Shown: positions 56,806 through 64,000 of the stretch, piece after piece | Layout: every line of letters starts with the position of its first letter | Position numbering within the stretch: the first letter of the stretch is position 1 | DNA from: Halopseudomonas laoshanensis | Lineage (GTDB): Bacteria; Pseudomonadota; Gammaproteobacteria; Pseudomonadales; Pseudomonadaceae | Direction of reading: 5' to 3' | DNA: 64,000 bases | Assembly: GCF_008365385.1 (NCBI RefSeq) | Contig: NZ_QOVF01000002.1 | Location: 1 to 64,000, forward strand | The notes under the pieces: model-generated | What the model was told of the DNA's origin: nothing | Database searches by the model: none | The model's input: only the letters and a program-made list of their open reading frames with translations | Program-made: the position numbers and the translations under genes

Positions 56806-57648
56806 TTACTGTGCAGGAGCCGTGCCAGACTCACTGCGCGCGGCGCGCATGCCATCCACGCTTCCAACCATGCTTCCATCTTGGCCACCACGAAACGCCT
56901 CGTGCCGTGTATCCAGGTGACGGGAAATCAACAATACCACCCGCCGATTGGCGCGGCGCCCTGCCTCGGTGGTGTTATCCGCTACCGGGCGGAACTCGCC
57001 ATAACCAACCGCCGCCATTTGCTCCGGATTGACCCCGCCAATGCCCAGCATACGCACCACACTCGCCGCTCGAGCGGCCGAAAGCTCCCAGTTAGTAGGA
57101 TAAAGCCGCGATCCTATGGGCACATTATCGGTGAAGCCTTCGACGTGAATCGGGTTCTGATAAGGCGCCAAAATGCCGGCGATTTTTTCGATAAGATTAA
57201 AGCCGGCATCCAGCGGCAAGGCATCGCCGCTGGGAAACAGCAGGCTGGAATTAAGCTCAATCTCGATCCATAACTCGTTACCCCGCAGCTCCAGATCACC
57301 GGCTGCGATCAACTCACCAAAAGCCGCCTCCATCGCCGCAGTGATTTCCTGCAACGGATCGGCAGCGGTCGTTTCACTGGCTGCGGCATCGGTACCGGCT
57401 GTGCCCGGCGCGTCGCTGCGGCTCAGCCCGCGGGGTATTTCCTCACCGATCTGGATGGGCTCCATAGAGCGCTGCGGCTGATTGAAGGCACCTTCCATGG
57501 TGTCGGAAAGCACTTTGTACTTGCCTTCATTGACCGACGAGATCGAATACATGACCACGAAGAACGCAAACAGCAGGGTGATGAAGTCCGCATAGGAAAC
57601 CAGCCAGCGTTCGTGATTCTCGTGCTCTTCGTGTCGACGACGACGCAT
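56806..57648 (-). CDS. motD: Flagellar stator protein MotD
   Basis: 280 aa. Cytoplasmic basic start MRRRRHEEHENHERWLVSYADFITLLFAFFVVMYSISSVNEGK carries the membrane helix with the proton-conducting Asp (SYADF). The C-terminal OmpA-like peptidoglycan-binding domain has HVEGFTDNVPIGS, NWELSAARAASVVRML and RRVVLLI. Partner of MotC; the MotCD stator supports swarming in pseudomonads. Confidence 0.93.
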   Translation of the reverse strand: MRRRRHEEHENHERWLVSYADFITLLFAFFVVMYSISSVNEGKYKVLSDTMEGAFNQPQRSMEPIQIGEEIPRGLSRSDAPGTAGTDAAASETTAADPLQEITAAMEAAFGELIAAGDLELRGNELWIEIELNSSLLFPSGDALPLDAGFNLIEKIAGILAPYQNPIHVEGFTDNVPIGSRLYPTNWELSAARAASVVRMLGIGGVNPEQMAAVGYGEFRPVADNTTEAGRRANRRVVLLISRHLDTRHEAFRGGQDGSMVGSVDGMRAARSESGTAPAQ

Positions 57649-57662
57649 GCCCTGCCCCCCTG

Positions 57663-58403
57663 TTAGTCCAGGAAGCCCTCGAGCTTCATTTCGATGGACC
57701 GCGGGTTTTCCCCTTCGGCAATGGACAGAAGCCCCTCAAGCAGCATTTCCCGATAGCGCGACTGCTGCAACACGACGGCCTTCAGTTTGTTCGCTACCGG
57801 CAATAGAAACAGGTTGGCCAGCGCCACACCGTAGATGGTGGCGACGAAGGCGACGGCGATACCGGTACCCAGCATCGAGGGGTCAGCCAGGTTGCCCATC
57901 ACATGAATCAAGCCCATGACTGCGCCGATAATACCAATGGTCGGTGAATAGCCGCCCATGCTCTCATACACCTTGGCGGCCATCAGATCGTGGTTTTCGC
58001 GCGTCAGCAGGTCGACTTCCAGAATACTGCGCAGGGCTTCCGGCTCACTGCCGTCGACCAGCAACTGCAAACCCTTGCGGGCAAAAAAATCAGTTTCCAT
58101 CTCGGCAATCTGTTCCAGCCCTAACAGGCCTTCCTTGCGCGCGATGGTGCTCCAGCCGATGACCTGGTTGATACCTTCCTGCAAACGATTGGCCGGCGGA
58201 AAGATGATCCAGCGAGCAATCACCAATGCACGTTTGAAGACTTTCAACGGTGTTTGAATAAATGCCGCACCCAGCGTACCGCCAAACACAATCAGCGCCG
58301 CCGGCCCGTTGATCAGCGCAGCAGCGTGCCCGCCTTCAAGGTAATTGCCGCCGAGAATCGCGACAAAGGCCAGGATGATGCCGATGATGCTGAGTATATC
58401 CAT
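57663..58403 (-). CDS. motC: Flagellar stator protein MotC
   Basis: 246 aa, MotA/TolQ/ExbB family with four membrane helices. DILSIIGIILAFVAILGGNYLEGGH at the N-terminus and ESMGGYSPTIGIIGAVMGLIHVM with the conserved proline-glycine pore region. Cytoplasmic loop about 60-150 contacts FliG. The start shares a base with the cheB stop (TGATG). Confidence 0.93.
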   Translation of the reverse strand: MDILSIIGIILAFVAILGGNYLEGGHAAALINGPAALIVFGGTLGAAFIQTPLKVFKRALVIARWIIFPPANRLQEGINQVIGWSTIARKEGLLGLEQIAEMETDFFARKGLQLLVDGSEPEALRSILEVDLLTRENHDLMAAKVYESMGGYSPTIGIIGAVMGLIHVMGNLADPSMLGTGIAVAFVATIYGVALANLFLLPVANKLKAVVLQQSRYREMLLEGLLSIAEGENPRSIEMKLEGFLD

Positions 58404-59512
58404 CAGCTCAGCTCTGCCAGGTAACGGCCAATATCATCCAGGCTGTAAATACCGTCTGCAAGATTGGCCTTGGCAATCGCCATGGGCATGCCGTAGATCA
58501 CGCAGCTGGCTTCGTCCTGCGCCCAGATGTCGCTGCCGGCGGTCTTCAACATACGCGCGCCTTCACGGCCATCTGCCCCCATCCCGGTGAGGATCACGCC
58601 CAGCACCTTGTCCCGGAAAGCTTTGGCCGCGGAACCAAAGGTTACGTCCACGCAGGGTTTGAAATTCAATCGCTCGTCACCGGGCAGGATACGTACGATA
58701 CCGCGGCCGTCGAGCATCATCTGCTTGCCACCAGGTGCCAGGAGCGCAGTGCCGGGCTTCAACGTATCGCCGTCCTCAGCTTCCTTGACACGAATCTTGC
58801 ACAGCTTGTCCAGGCGCTCAGCAAAGGCTTTGGTAAAGGCTGCCGGCATATGCTGAACCAGCAACAGCGGCGCAGGAAAATTCGCCGGGAGTTGCGTCAG
58901 CACGCGCTGCAATGCGACCGGACCGCCCGTGGATGTACCGATGGCGACCAGTTGATAATGTTTTTTACGCGGCGCCGGGCTGTTGCTGCGTGGCGCCGCC
59001 GGCTTGCTAGCAGGTGCAGGCTCGCTCGGCCGCAACGCTGGGCGGGTTGCGGCCGAGCTTGCCGGCGCAGCACTCGGCGCAGGTGGCGCACTGGCCAGTC
59101 CCAGCGAGCGACGGTTGGTGCGCGCCAGGGCGTGCACTCGCTCGCAGAGCAATTGCCGCACTTTATCCGGATTACGTGAGATATCTTCGAAGTTCTTCGG
59201 CAGATAATCGGCGGCGCCCGCATCCAGCGCATCCAGGCTGACCCGCGCGCCTTCATAGGTTAGCGAGGAGAACATCAGTACCGCAGTCGGGCAGCGCTGC
59301 ATGATCTCACGCACCGCCGTGATGCCATCCATGACCGGCATTTCGTAGTCCATGGTGACCACGTCCGGGCGCAGGGCCAAGGTCTGGTCCACGGCTTCGC
59401 GACCATTGGAGGCCACTCCGACCACCTGGATCTGCGGATCGCCCGCAAGAATTTCCGTTACCCGGCGGCGAAAGAAACCCGAATCATCGACCACCAGTAC
59501 CTTGACCGCCAT
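58403..59512 (-). CDS. cheB: Chemotaxis methylesterase CheB
   Basis: 369 aa from the ATG at 59512, which follows AGGAGAGTGT; an in-frame ATG 27 bases upstream lacks a ribosome site. N-terminal receiver domain with [13 protein letters not shown] and the phospho-acceptor Asp in [14 protein letters not shown] Pro/Ala/Ser linker (about 140-180), then the methylesterase domain with catalytic Ser in [16 protein letters not shown], the histidine in [12 protein letters not shown] and the Asp in [10 protein letters not shown]. Resets receptor methylation. Confidence 0.94.
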   Translation of the reverse strand: MAVKVLVVDDSGFFRRRVTEILAGDPQIQVVGVASNGREAVDQTLALRPDVVTMDYEMPVMDGITAVREIMQRCPTAVLMFSSLTYEGARVSLDALDAGAADYLPKNFEDISRNPDKVRQLLCERVHALARTNRRSLGLASAPPAPSAAPASSAATRPALRPSEPAPASKPAAPRSNSPAPRKKHYQLVAIGTSTGGPVALQRVLTQLPANFPAPLLLVQHMPAAFTKAFAERLDKLCKIRVKEAEDGDTLKPGTALLAPGGKQMMLDGRGIVRILPGDERLNFKPCVDVTFGSAAKAFRDKVLGVILTGMGADGREGARMLKTAGSDIWAQDEASCVIYGMPMAIAKANLADGIYSLDDIGRYLAELS

Positions 59513-59610
59513 ACACTCTCCTGAAGCCTGCCGGATCACCCGCCCTGTGGCGGCCCATCCTGATGTCCATCCTTGCCTGCCGTTCTCTGCCCAGCGCTTG
59601 GCGAGCGCTA

Positions 59611-61872
59611 TTACCCCCTGCGGGCGTAGCGCTTGAGCAGGCTGGGTATGTCGAGGATCAGTGCAATGCGTCCGTCGCCGGTAATGGTAGCGCCGGACAT
59701 GCCCGCAGTGCCTTGCAACATCCGGCCCAGAGGCTTGATCACCACCTCCTCCTGACCAACTAGCTGATCGACTACAAAGCCGACACGCTGGGTGCCTACC
59801 GAAACGATAACCACACTGGCTGCTGAATGATCACTGGTGTCGGCAACGCCGGGCATCAGCCAGCGCTTGAGGAAGAACAACGGCAAGGCCTTTTCGCGCA
59901 CGATGATCACTTCCTGACCGTCCACCACGTTAGTGCGCGAGAGATCGAGGCTGTAGATTTCGTTGACGCTGACCAGCGGCAAGGCAAAGGCCTGATTGGC
60001 GAGCATGACCATCAGCGTCGGCATGATCGCCAAGGTCAGCGGCACCTTGATGACAATACGACTGCCCTGGCCCTTGGTCGACTGAATATTGATCGTGCCG
60101 TTGAGCTGGGAAATCTTGGTCTTGACCACGTCCATCCCAACGCCGCGGCCTGATACATCGGAAATTTCGGTTTTGGTGGAGAAGCCCGGCTCCAGAATCA
60201 GGTCGAAGCATTCGCTCTCTGAAAGTCTGTCGGCCGCCTCTTTCTCCATCATGCCCTTTTCAACAGCTTTAGCGCGCAGCACGTCGGCATCCATACCGCG
60301 ACCGTCATCGGTGATGGTCAGCAGAATATGGTCGCCTTCCTGCTCCGCAGCAAGGATCACCTTGCCGGTGCGCGGCTTGCCAGCGGCTTCACGCTCATGG
60401 GGCAGTTCGATCCCGTGGTCAACCGAGTTACGCACCAAGTGCACCAGCGGATCGGCCAACGCCTCGACCAGGTTCTTGTCCAGATCGGTTTCTTCACCGA
60501 CCAGCTCCAGATTGATCTCCTTCTTCAGGTTGCGCGCCAGATCTCGTACAACCCGGGGAAAGCGGCCGAAGACTTTCTTGATCGGCTGCATGCGCGTCTT
60601 CATTACTGAAGATTGCAGGTCGGCAGTGACCACATCGAGATTGCCCACGGCCTTGTTCAGTTCTTCATCACCGCTGCTCAGGCCCAGCCGCACCAGACGG
60701 TTGCGCACCAGCACCAGCTCGCCGACCATGTTCATGATGTCGTCGAGGCGCGCGGTGTCTACCCGTACGGTCGTTTCGGCGGCGGGATTCTCGCCGCCGG
60801 CCTGCTTGTCTTTGGCTAAGTCCGCTGCCGGCGCAGGCGCCTTTACCGGTTTAGGCGCAGGAGCGGGCGCCCTGGCTGCCGGCTTGGCGACTGCCGCAGC
60901 CGGCTCAGTCGCAGGTGTTCTGGCGGTCGGCGCTGCTACCGCGCCGTCCAACTTGCCCGGGGCCTTACCGTTACCATGCAGCTGGTCAAGCAACGCTTCG
61001 AATTCATCGTCGGTGATATGTTCTGGCGCATTCGCCTGGGCTGCTGCGGGCGTACTAGCCGCCGCTGGAGCATCGGCTGAAGAAGTGGATGAAGAGACGG
61101 CTTCGCTCACTTTGCCAGGCGCGGCGCCCTTGCCATGCAACTCGTCGAGCAACGCCTCGAACTCGTCGTCATTGATTTCATCACCATGGCCGGCAGAGAT
61201 AGCGGCCGGGGCCTCAGCCTTGGGTGCAGGAGTCACTGCCGCTGGTTGGCCGGTGCCATGCAACTGGTCCAGCAGGGCTTCAAATTCATCGTCGGTAATT
61301 TCGTCACCGCTGCCATGACTCGGTGCTGCTGCCATAACTGGCACAGCTACTTCGTCGGCAGAGGTGCCGGGGCCTTTCAAGGCATCGAGCAATTGCTCGA
61401 ACTCGTCATCGGTGACATCACCCTGAGCTTCCGGTGCGGCTGCACTGTTGGCGTCAACGGTTGCCGAGGTCGCAACTGCGCTGGCGGGCACGGCGAGAGC
61501 GGCAAGGGCTTCGAGCAGCTCCGGATCGGCCGGCTGCGGTTGTTCACCTTCGCGAACTTGCGTGAACATCTCATTGACGCTGTCGAGCGCCTGGAGTACC
61601 ACGTCCATCAGCTCCGAATCAACCTGGCGCTCACCCTTGCGCAGAATATCGAAGACGTTCTCGGCAATATGGCAGCAGCCTACCAGCGCATCAAGCTGCA
61701 GAAATCCGGCGCCGCCCTTGACGGTGTGAAAGCCGCGGAAAATCGCATTGAGCAGATTTGTGTCATCAGGACGGTTCTCCAGATCGACCAGCTGTTCAGA
61801 TAACAGCTCGAGGATTTCTCCGGCTTCCACCAGAAAATCCTGAAGAATTTCCTCATCCGCGTCAAAACTCAT
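59611..61872 (-). CDS. cheA: Chemotaxis histidine kinase CheA
   Basis: 753 aa. HPt domain with phospho-accepting His49 in [15 protein letters not shown] long Ala/Pro-rich linker (about 110-360) contains four copies of a [13 protein letters not shown] motif starting near residues 154, 193, 234 and 287. Dimerisation domain from about 365. Kinase core with [12 protein letters not shown] (N box), DDGRGMD (G1), GRGVGMDVV (G2). C-terminal CheW-like regulatory domain from about 615. Autophosphorylates on receptor signal and passes phosphate to CheY and CheB. No separate P2 domain is evident; the motif repeats may replace it or bind the polar partner proteins. Confidence 0.95.
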   Translation of the reverse strand: MSFDADEEILQDFLVEAGEILELLSEQLVDLENRPDDTNLLNAIFRGFHTVKGGAGFLQLDALVGCCHIAENVFDILRKGERQVDSELMDVVLQALDSVNEMFTQVREGEQPQPADPELLEALAALAVPASAVATSATVDANSAAAPEAQGDVTDDEFEQLLDALKGPGTSADEVAVPVMAAAPSHGSGDEITDDEFEALLDQLHGTGQPAAVTPAPKAEAPAAISAGHGDEINDDEFEALLDELHGKGAAPGKVSEAVSSSTSSADAPAAASTPAAAQANAPEHITDDEFEALLDQLHGNGKAPGKLDGAVAAPTARTPATEPAAAVAKPAARAPAPAPKPVKAPAPAADLAKDKQAGGENPAAETTVRVDTARLDDIMNMVGELVLVRNRLVRLGLSSGDEELNKAVGNLDVVTADLQSSVMKTRMQPIKKVFGRFPRVVRDLARNLKKEINLELVGEETDLDKNLVEALADPLVHLVRNSVDHGIELPHEREAAGKPRTGKVILAAEQEGDHILLTITDDGRGMDADVLRAKAVEKGMMEKEAADRLSESECFDLILEPGFSTKTEISDVSGRGVGMDVVKTKISQLNGTINIQSTKGQGSRIVIKVPLTLAIMPTLMVMLANQAFALPLVSVNEIYSLDLSRTNVVDGQEVIIVREKALPLFFLKRWLMPGVADTSDHSAASVVIVSVGTQRVGFVVDQLVGQEEVVIKPLGRMLQGTAGMSGATITGDGRIALILDIPSLLKRYARRG

Positions 61873-61898
61873 GCATCCACTCCCGGGCGTGCTTGTAG

Positions 61899-62693
61899 TT
61901 AGAAGCCCAGACTGGAGAGAAGATCATCGACTTCATCCTGTCCGGATACAACGTCTTCTCTTTTATCGGCATGAATCTGCGGACCTTCACCCCTAGTGGA
62001 GACTTTTTTTGCTTCTTGCTCGGATTGGCCATGGTTGATGCCGGCAATCCGATCTACCTGACCGGCCATACGCACCAGGTTGACCAGGCTTTCTTCCACG
62101 TCGTGGACCAGCGTGGTCACACGCTTGATCACCTGACCGGTGAGATCCTGATAGTCCTGGGCGATAAGAATATCGTTGAGGTTCGAGCTGACCTGGGCAC
62201 TGGTTTCTTCGGTCTTGGTGAGGAACTCGCCCATGCGCTTATACAGCTCGCGAAACTCACCGGCTTCCATCTCACGCCGTTGCAGACGCTGCCAGTCGGC
62301 GCGCAGGGCACTGGCTTCTGCGCCAAGGCTGGAGACGATAGGCGCACTGGTTTCGACCAGGTCCATGGTGCGGTTGGCGGCTTTATCAGTCAGTTTGACC
62401 ACATAATCAAGGCGGTCCGAGGCATCCGAAATCTTGGAGACTTCAACGCCATCAGCCAATGCGTGGGAGGTATCTATCTGGAAGTTGACGATTGAACTGT
62501 GCAACGCCCGGGTCAACTGACCCACTTCGTAATACAAGCCGCGATCGCGCGCCTGGTTGATTGCATGTATGACCAGTATGGCTTCGCCGTACTGGCCCTT
62601 TTCCAGGTAATCGACCAGTTGCCGCGCATTATCTTTGAGGGAATGTTCGAATTCCTGAGCGGTTGCCTGGCCGGGATCCTTACTTAACGCCAT
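61899..62693 (-). CDS. cheZ: CheY-P phosphatase CheZ
   Basis: 264 aa, mostly helical. The catalytic region ILIAQDYQDLTGQVIKRV carries the conserved Gln that completes the CheY site, and the C-terminal helix DDLLSSLGF is the CheY-binding tail. It lies 26 bp upstream of cheA on the same strand. Confidence 0.94.
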   Translation of the reverse strand: MALSKDPGQATAQEFEHSLKDNARQLVDYLEKGQYGEAILVIHAINQARDRGLYYEVGQLTRALHSSIVNFQIDTSHALADGVEVSKISDASDRLDYVVKLTDKAANRTMDLVETSAPIVSSLGAEASALRADWQRLQRREMEAGEFRELYKRMGEFLTKTEETSAQVSSNLNDILIAQDYQDLTGQVIKRVTTLVHDVEESLVNLVRMAGQVDRIAGINHGQSEQEAKKVSTRGEGPQIHADKREDVVSGQDEVDDLLSSLGF

Positions 62694-62714
62694 AACCTGT
62701 ACCCCGGATAATTA

Positions 62715-63092
62715 TTATTTTGCCTGAACCCGCTCGAAGATCTTCTCGATCTTTTCTTTCAACGCTTGAGCAGTGAAAGGCTTGACCACATAACCATTGA
62801 CGCCGGCCTGCGCCGCTTCAATGATCTGGTCGCGCTTGGCTTCAGCCGTCACCATCAGCACCGGCAGATTTTTCAGGCGGTCGTCGGCACGCACCGCGCG
62901 CAGCAGATCAATGCCACTCATGCCCGGCATGTTCCAGTCGGTCACCAGGAAGTCAAAGCTGCCGCTCTGCAACATCGGCAAGGCCGAGGTTCCATCGTCG
63001 GCTTCTGCCGTATTGGTGAAACCCAGGTCGCGCAACAGATTCTTGATAATGCGCCTCATCGTTGAAAAATCATCAACGATGAGAATTTTCAT
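62715..63092 (-). CDS. cheY: Chemotaxis response regulator CheY
   Basis: 125 aa from the ATG at 63092 ([14 protein letters not shown]), the standard pseudomonad start. GGAGG lies about 17 bases upstream, better spaced for an in-frame TTG at 63104, which would add LDKN, so the real start is uncertain by four residues. Single receiver domain: acidic DD, phospho-acceptor Asp in [11 protein letters not shown], Thr in LMVTAEAK and Lys in GYVVKPF. Phospho-CheY switches flagellar rotation. Confidence 0.93.
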   Translation of the reverse strand: MKILIVDDFSTMRRIIKNLLRDLGFTNTAEADDGTSALPMLQSGSFDFLVTDWNMPGMSGIDLLRAVRADDRLKNLPVLMVTAEAKRDQIIEAAQAGVNGYVVKPFTAQALKEKIEKIFERVQAK

Positions 63093-63190
63093 ATTCTTGT
63101 CCAAGTCGACCTCCGTACAAACCAGGAAGAGTGCACTGTCACACTCCGTTAAGCTACTGGCCAAACAAGCCTTGTAAACTCAATAGCTGC

Positions 63191-63229
63191 CAGTGTAACC
63201 GGAGTGGCCATCCGGTGTTGCTTACACTG
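63191..63229. other. Stem-loop between fliA and cheY
   Basis: CAGTGTAACCGGA and TCCGG...TTACACTG pair, with a six-base bulge on one side and loop GTGGCCA. No T-run. It lies about 100 bases upstream of the cheY start, so it may be leader structure or a weak attenuator between fliA and cheY. Confidence 0.45.
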
Positions 63230-63287
63230 ACATTCAATACTTATTCTTCCAGTCCAGCCGGGCATTGTCCGGATACCGGGAACAAAA

Positions 63288-63998
63288 TCAATCGTTTCGC
63301 CATCCACTGAGCCTTGCGCGCAGTCGCGCGGCACACTGACTATGCAGTTGGCTGACGCGCGACTCGCTGACGCCGAGCACCGCACCAATCTCTTTCAGGT
63401 TCAGCTCTTCATCGTAATACAGCGACAATAACAGCCGTTCGCGCTCCGGCAAGCCTTCAATCGCTTCCACCAGGGCCGCGCGAAAGCGTTGATCCTGCAA
63501 ACCGCCCAAAGGCTCTTCATCGCTGTGCGCATCGGCCCGCGTACCGCTTTCGAGCAGCTCATCGAAACTGAACAGCTTGCTACCGGAGGTATCGTTGAGA
63601 ATGGCGTAATACTCTTCCAGGCTCATCTCCAGCTCGGCGGCGATCTCATGATCCTTGGCATCACGACCCAGGCGCGACTCTACTGCACGCACCGCATCGC
63701 TGACCATCCGGGTATTACGATGCACAGAACGTGGCGCCCAGTCACCCTTGCGCACCTCATCCAGCATCGCGCCACGAATACGGATACCCGCGTAGGTTTC
63801 AAAACTGGCGCCCTTGCCACTTTCAAATTTGCGCGAGGCCTCGAGCAAGCCAATCATGCCGGCCTGTATAAGATCATCGACCTGAACGCTGGAAGGCAGA
63901 CGGGCGAGCATGTGATAAGCGATGCGTTTCACCAAAGGGGCATATTGGGAAACCAACTGATCCTGATTGTTAGCGGAACACTGTGCGCGTGTATACAT
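63288..63998 (-). CDS. fliA: Flagellar sigma factor FliA (sigma-28)
   Basis: 236 aa, cut close to the window edge; the true start may lie beyond it, since P. aeruginosa FliA is about ten residues longer. Region 2: LVKRIAYHMLARLPSSVQVDDLIQAGMIGLLEASRKFE. Region 3: DEVRKGDWAPRSVHRNTR. Region 4 helix-turn-helix: LKEIGAVLGVSESRVSQLHSQC. Directs transcription of late flagellar and chemotaxis genes, including those downstream here. Confidence 0.94.
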   Translation of the reverse strand: MYTRAQCSANNQDQLVSQYAPLVKRIAYHMLARLPSSVQVDDLIQAGMIGLLEASRKFESGKGASFETYAGIRIRGAMLDEVRKGDWAPRSVHRNTRMVSDAVRAVESRLGRDAKDHEIAAELEMSLEEYYAILNDTSGSKLFSFDELLESGTRADAHSDEEPLGGLQDQRFRAALVEAIEGLPERERLLLSLYYDEELNLKEIGAVLGVSESRVSQLHSQCAARLRARLSGWRND

Positions 63999-64000
63999 GC

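Noticed and set aside
60089-61318. 409-codon plus-strand open frame antisense to cheA
   Set aside because: Ser/Ala/Arg-rich shadow of the CheA linker and kinase core; no ribosome site and no recognisable domain.

Overview
The window looks like a chromosomal segment from a marine or halotolerant member of the Pseudomonadaceae (Pseudomonas sensu lato, possibly Halopseudomonas). This rests on the block fliA-cheY-cheZ-cheA-cheB-motC-motD-parA-cheW-cheW-DUF2802, the neighbouring ccmABCDEFGHI operon, and the smc-zipA-ligA group, all arranged as in pseudomonads. No rRNA, tRNA, phage, transposase or CRISPR array was seen. The species assignment is inference.

Layout. Positions 1-9.9 kb hold two tandem paralogous modules, each with an exported DUF1329 protein and a DUF1302 outer-membrane barrel on the minus strand and a divergent AraC-type regulator on the plus strand. 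A short REP-like repeat lies at each module boundary. Positions 10-19.1 kb hold an arsenosugar-type locus: an exported methyltransferase, the radical SAM protein ArsS, a sodium:solute symporter and a metallophosphatase-like protein, then an OhrR-like regulator divergent from a DUF1499 / VTT-flavin disulfide reductase fusion / double glycosyltransferase fusion operon. Positions 19.3-31.8 kb are acyl-CoA catabolism: an ACAD10/11-like dehydrogenase and kinase pair with SDRs and a SurE-type phosphatase, AlkB, a large FadE-like dehydrogenase, a thiolase, an MFS carrier and a flavin oxidoreductase. An unusual chemoreceptor follows.

Positions 34-64 kb are conserved core genes: dusC, ligA, zipA and smc; two transporters; the complete cytochrome c maturation operon; fliK and an FlhB-like gene; then the chemotaxis and flagellar stator genes ending in fliA at the right edge.

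The first 34 kb is peppered with about 21 copies of an inverted-repeat element (core GGATTCCCGC...GCGGGAATGACG), mostly in facing pairs. The last 30 kb has none that I could find. One pair sits in frame inside a glycosyltransferase gene and adds about 60 residues. The OhrR-like intergenic region has two near-identical operator copies, each over the -10 of one of two divergent promoters. The two DUF1302 promoters share a two-part inverted-repeat layout with conserved spacing. These regulatory and mobile-repeat signals, together with the redox-regulated arsenosugar-type operon, are the most unusual parts of the window.
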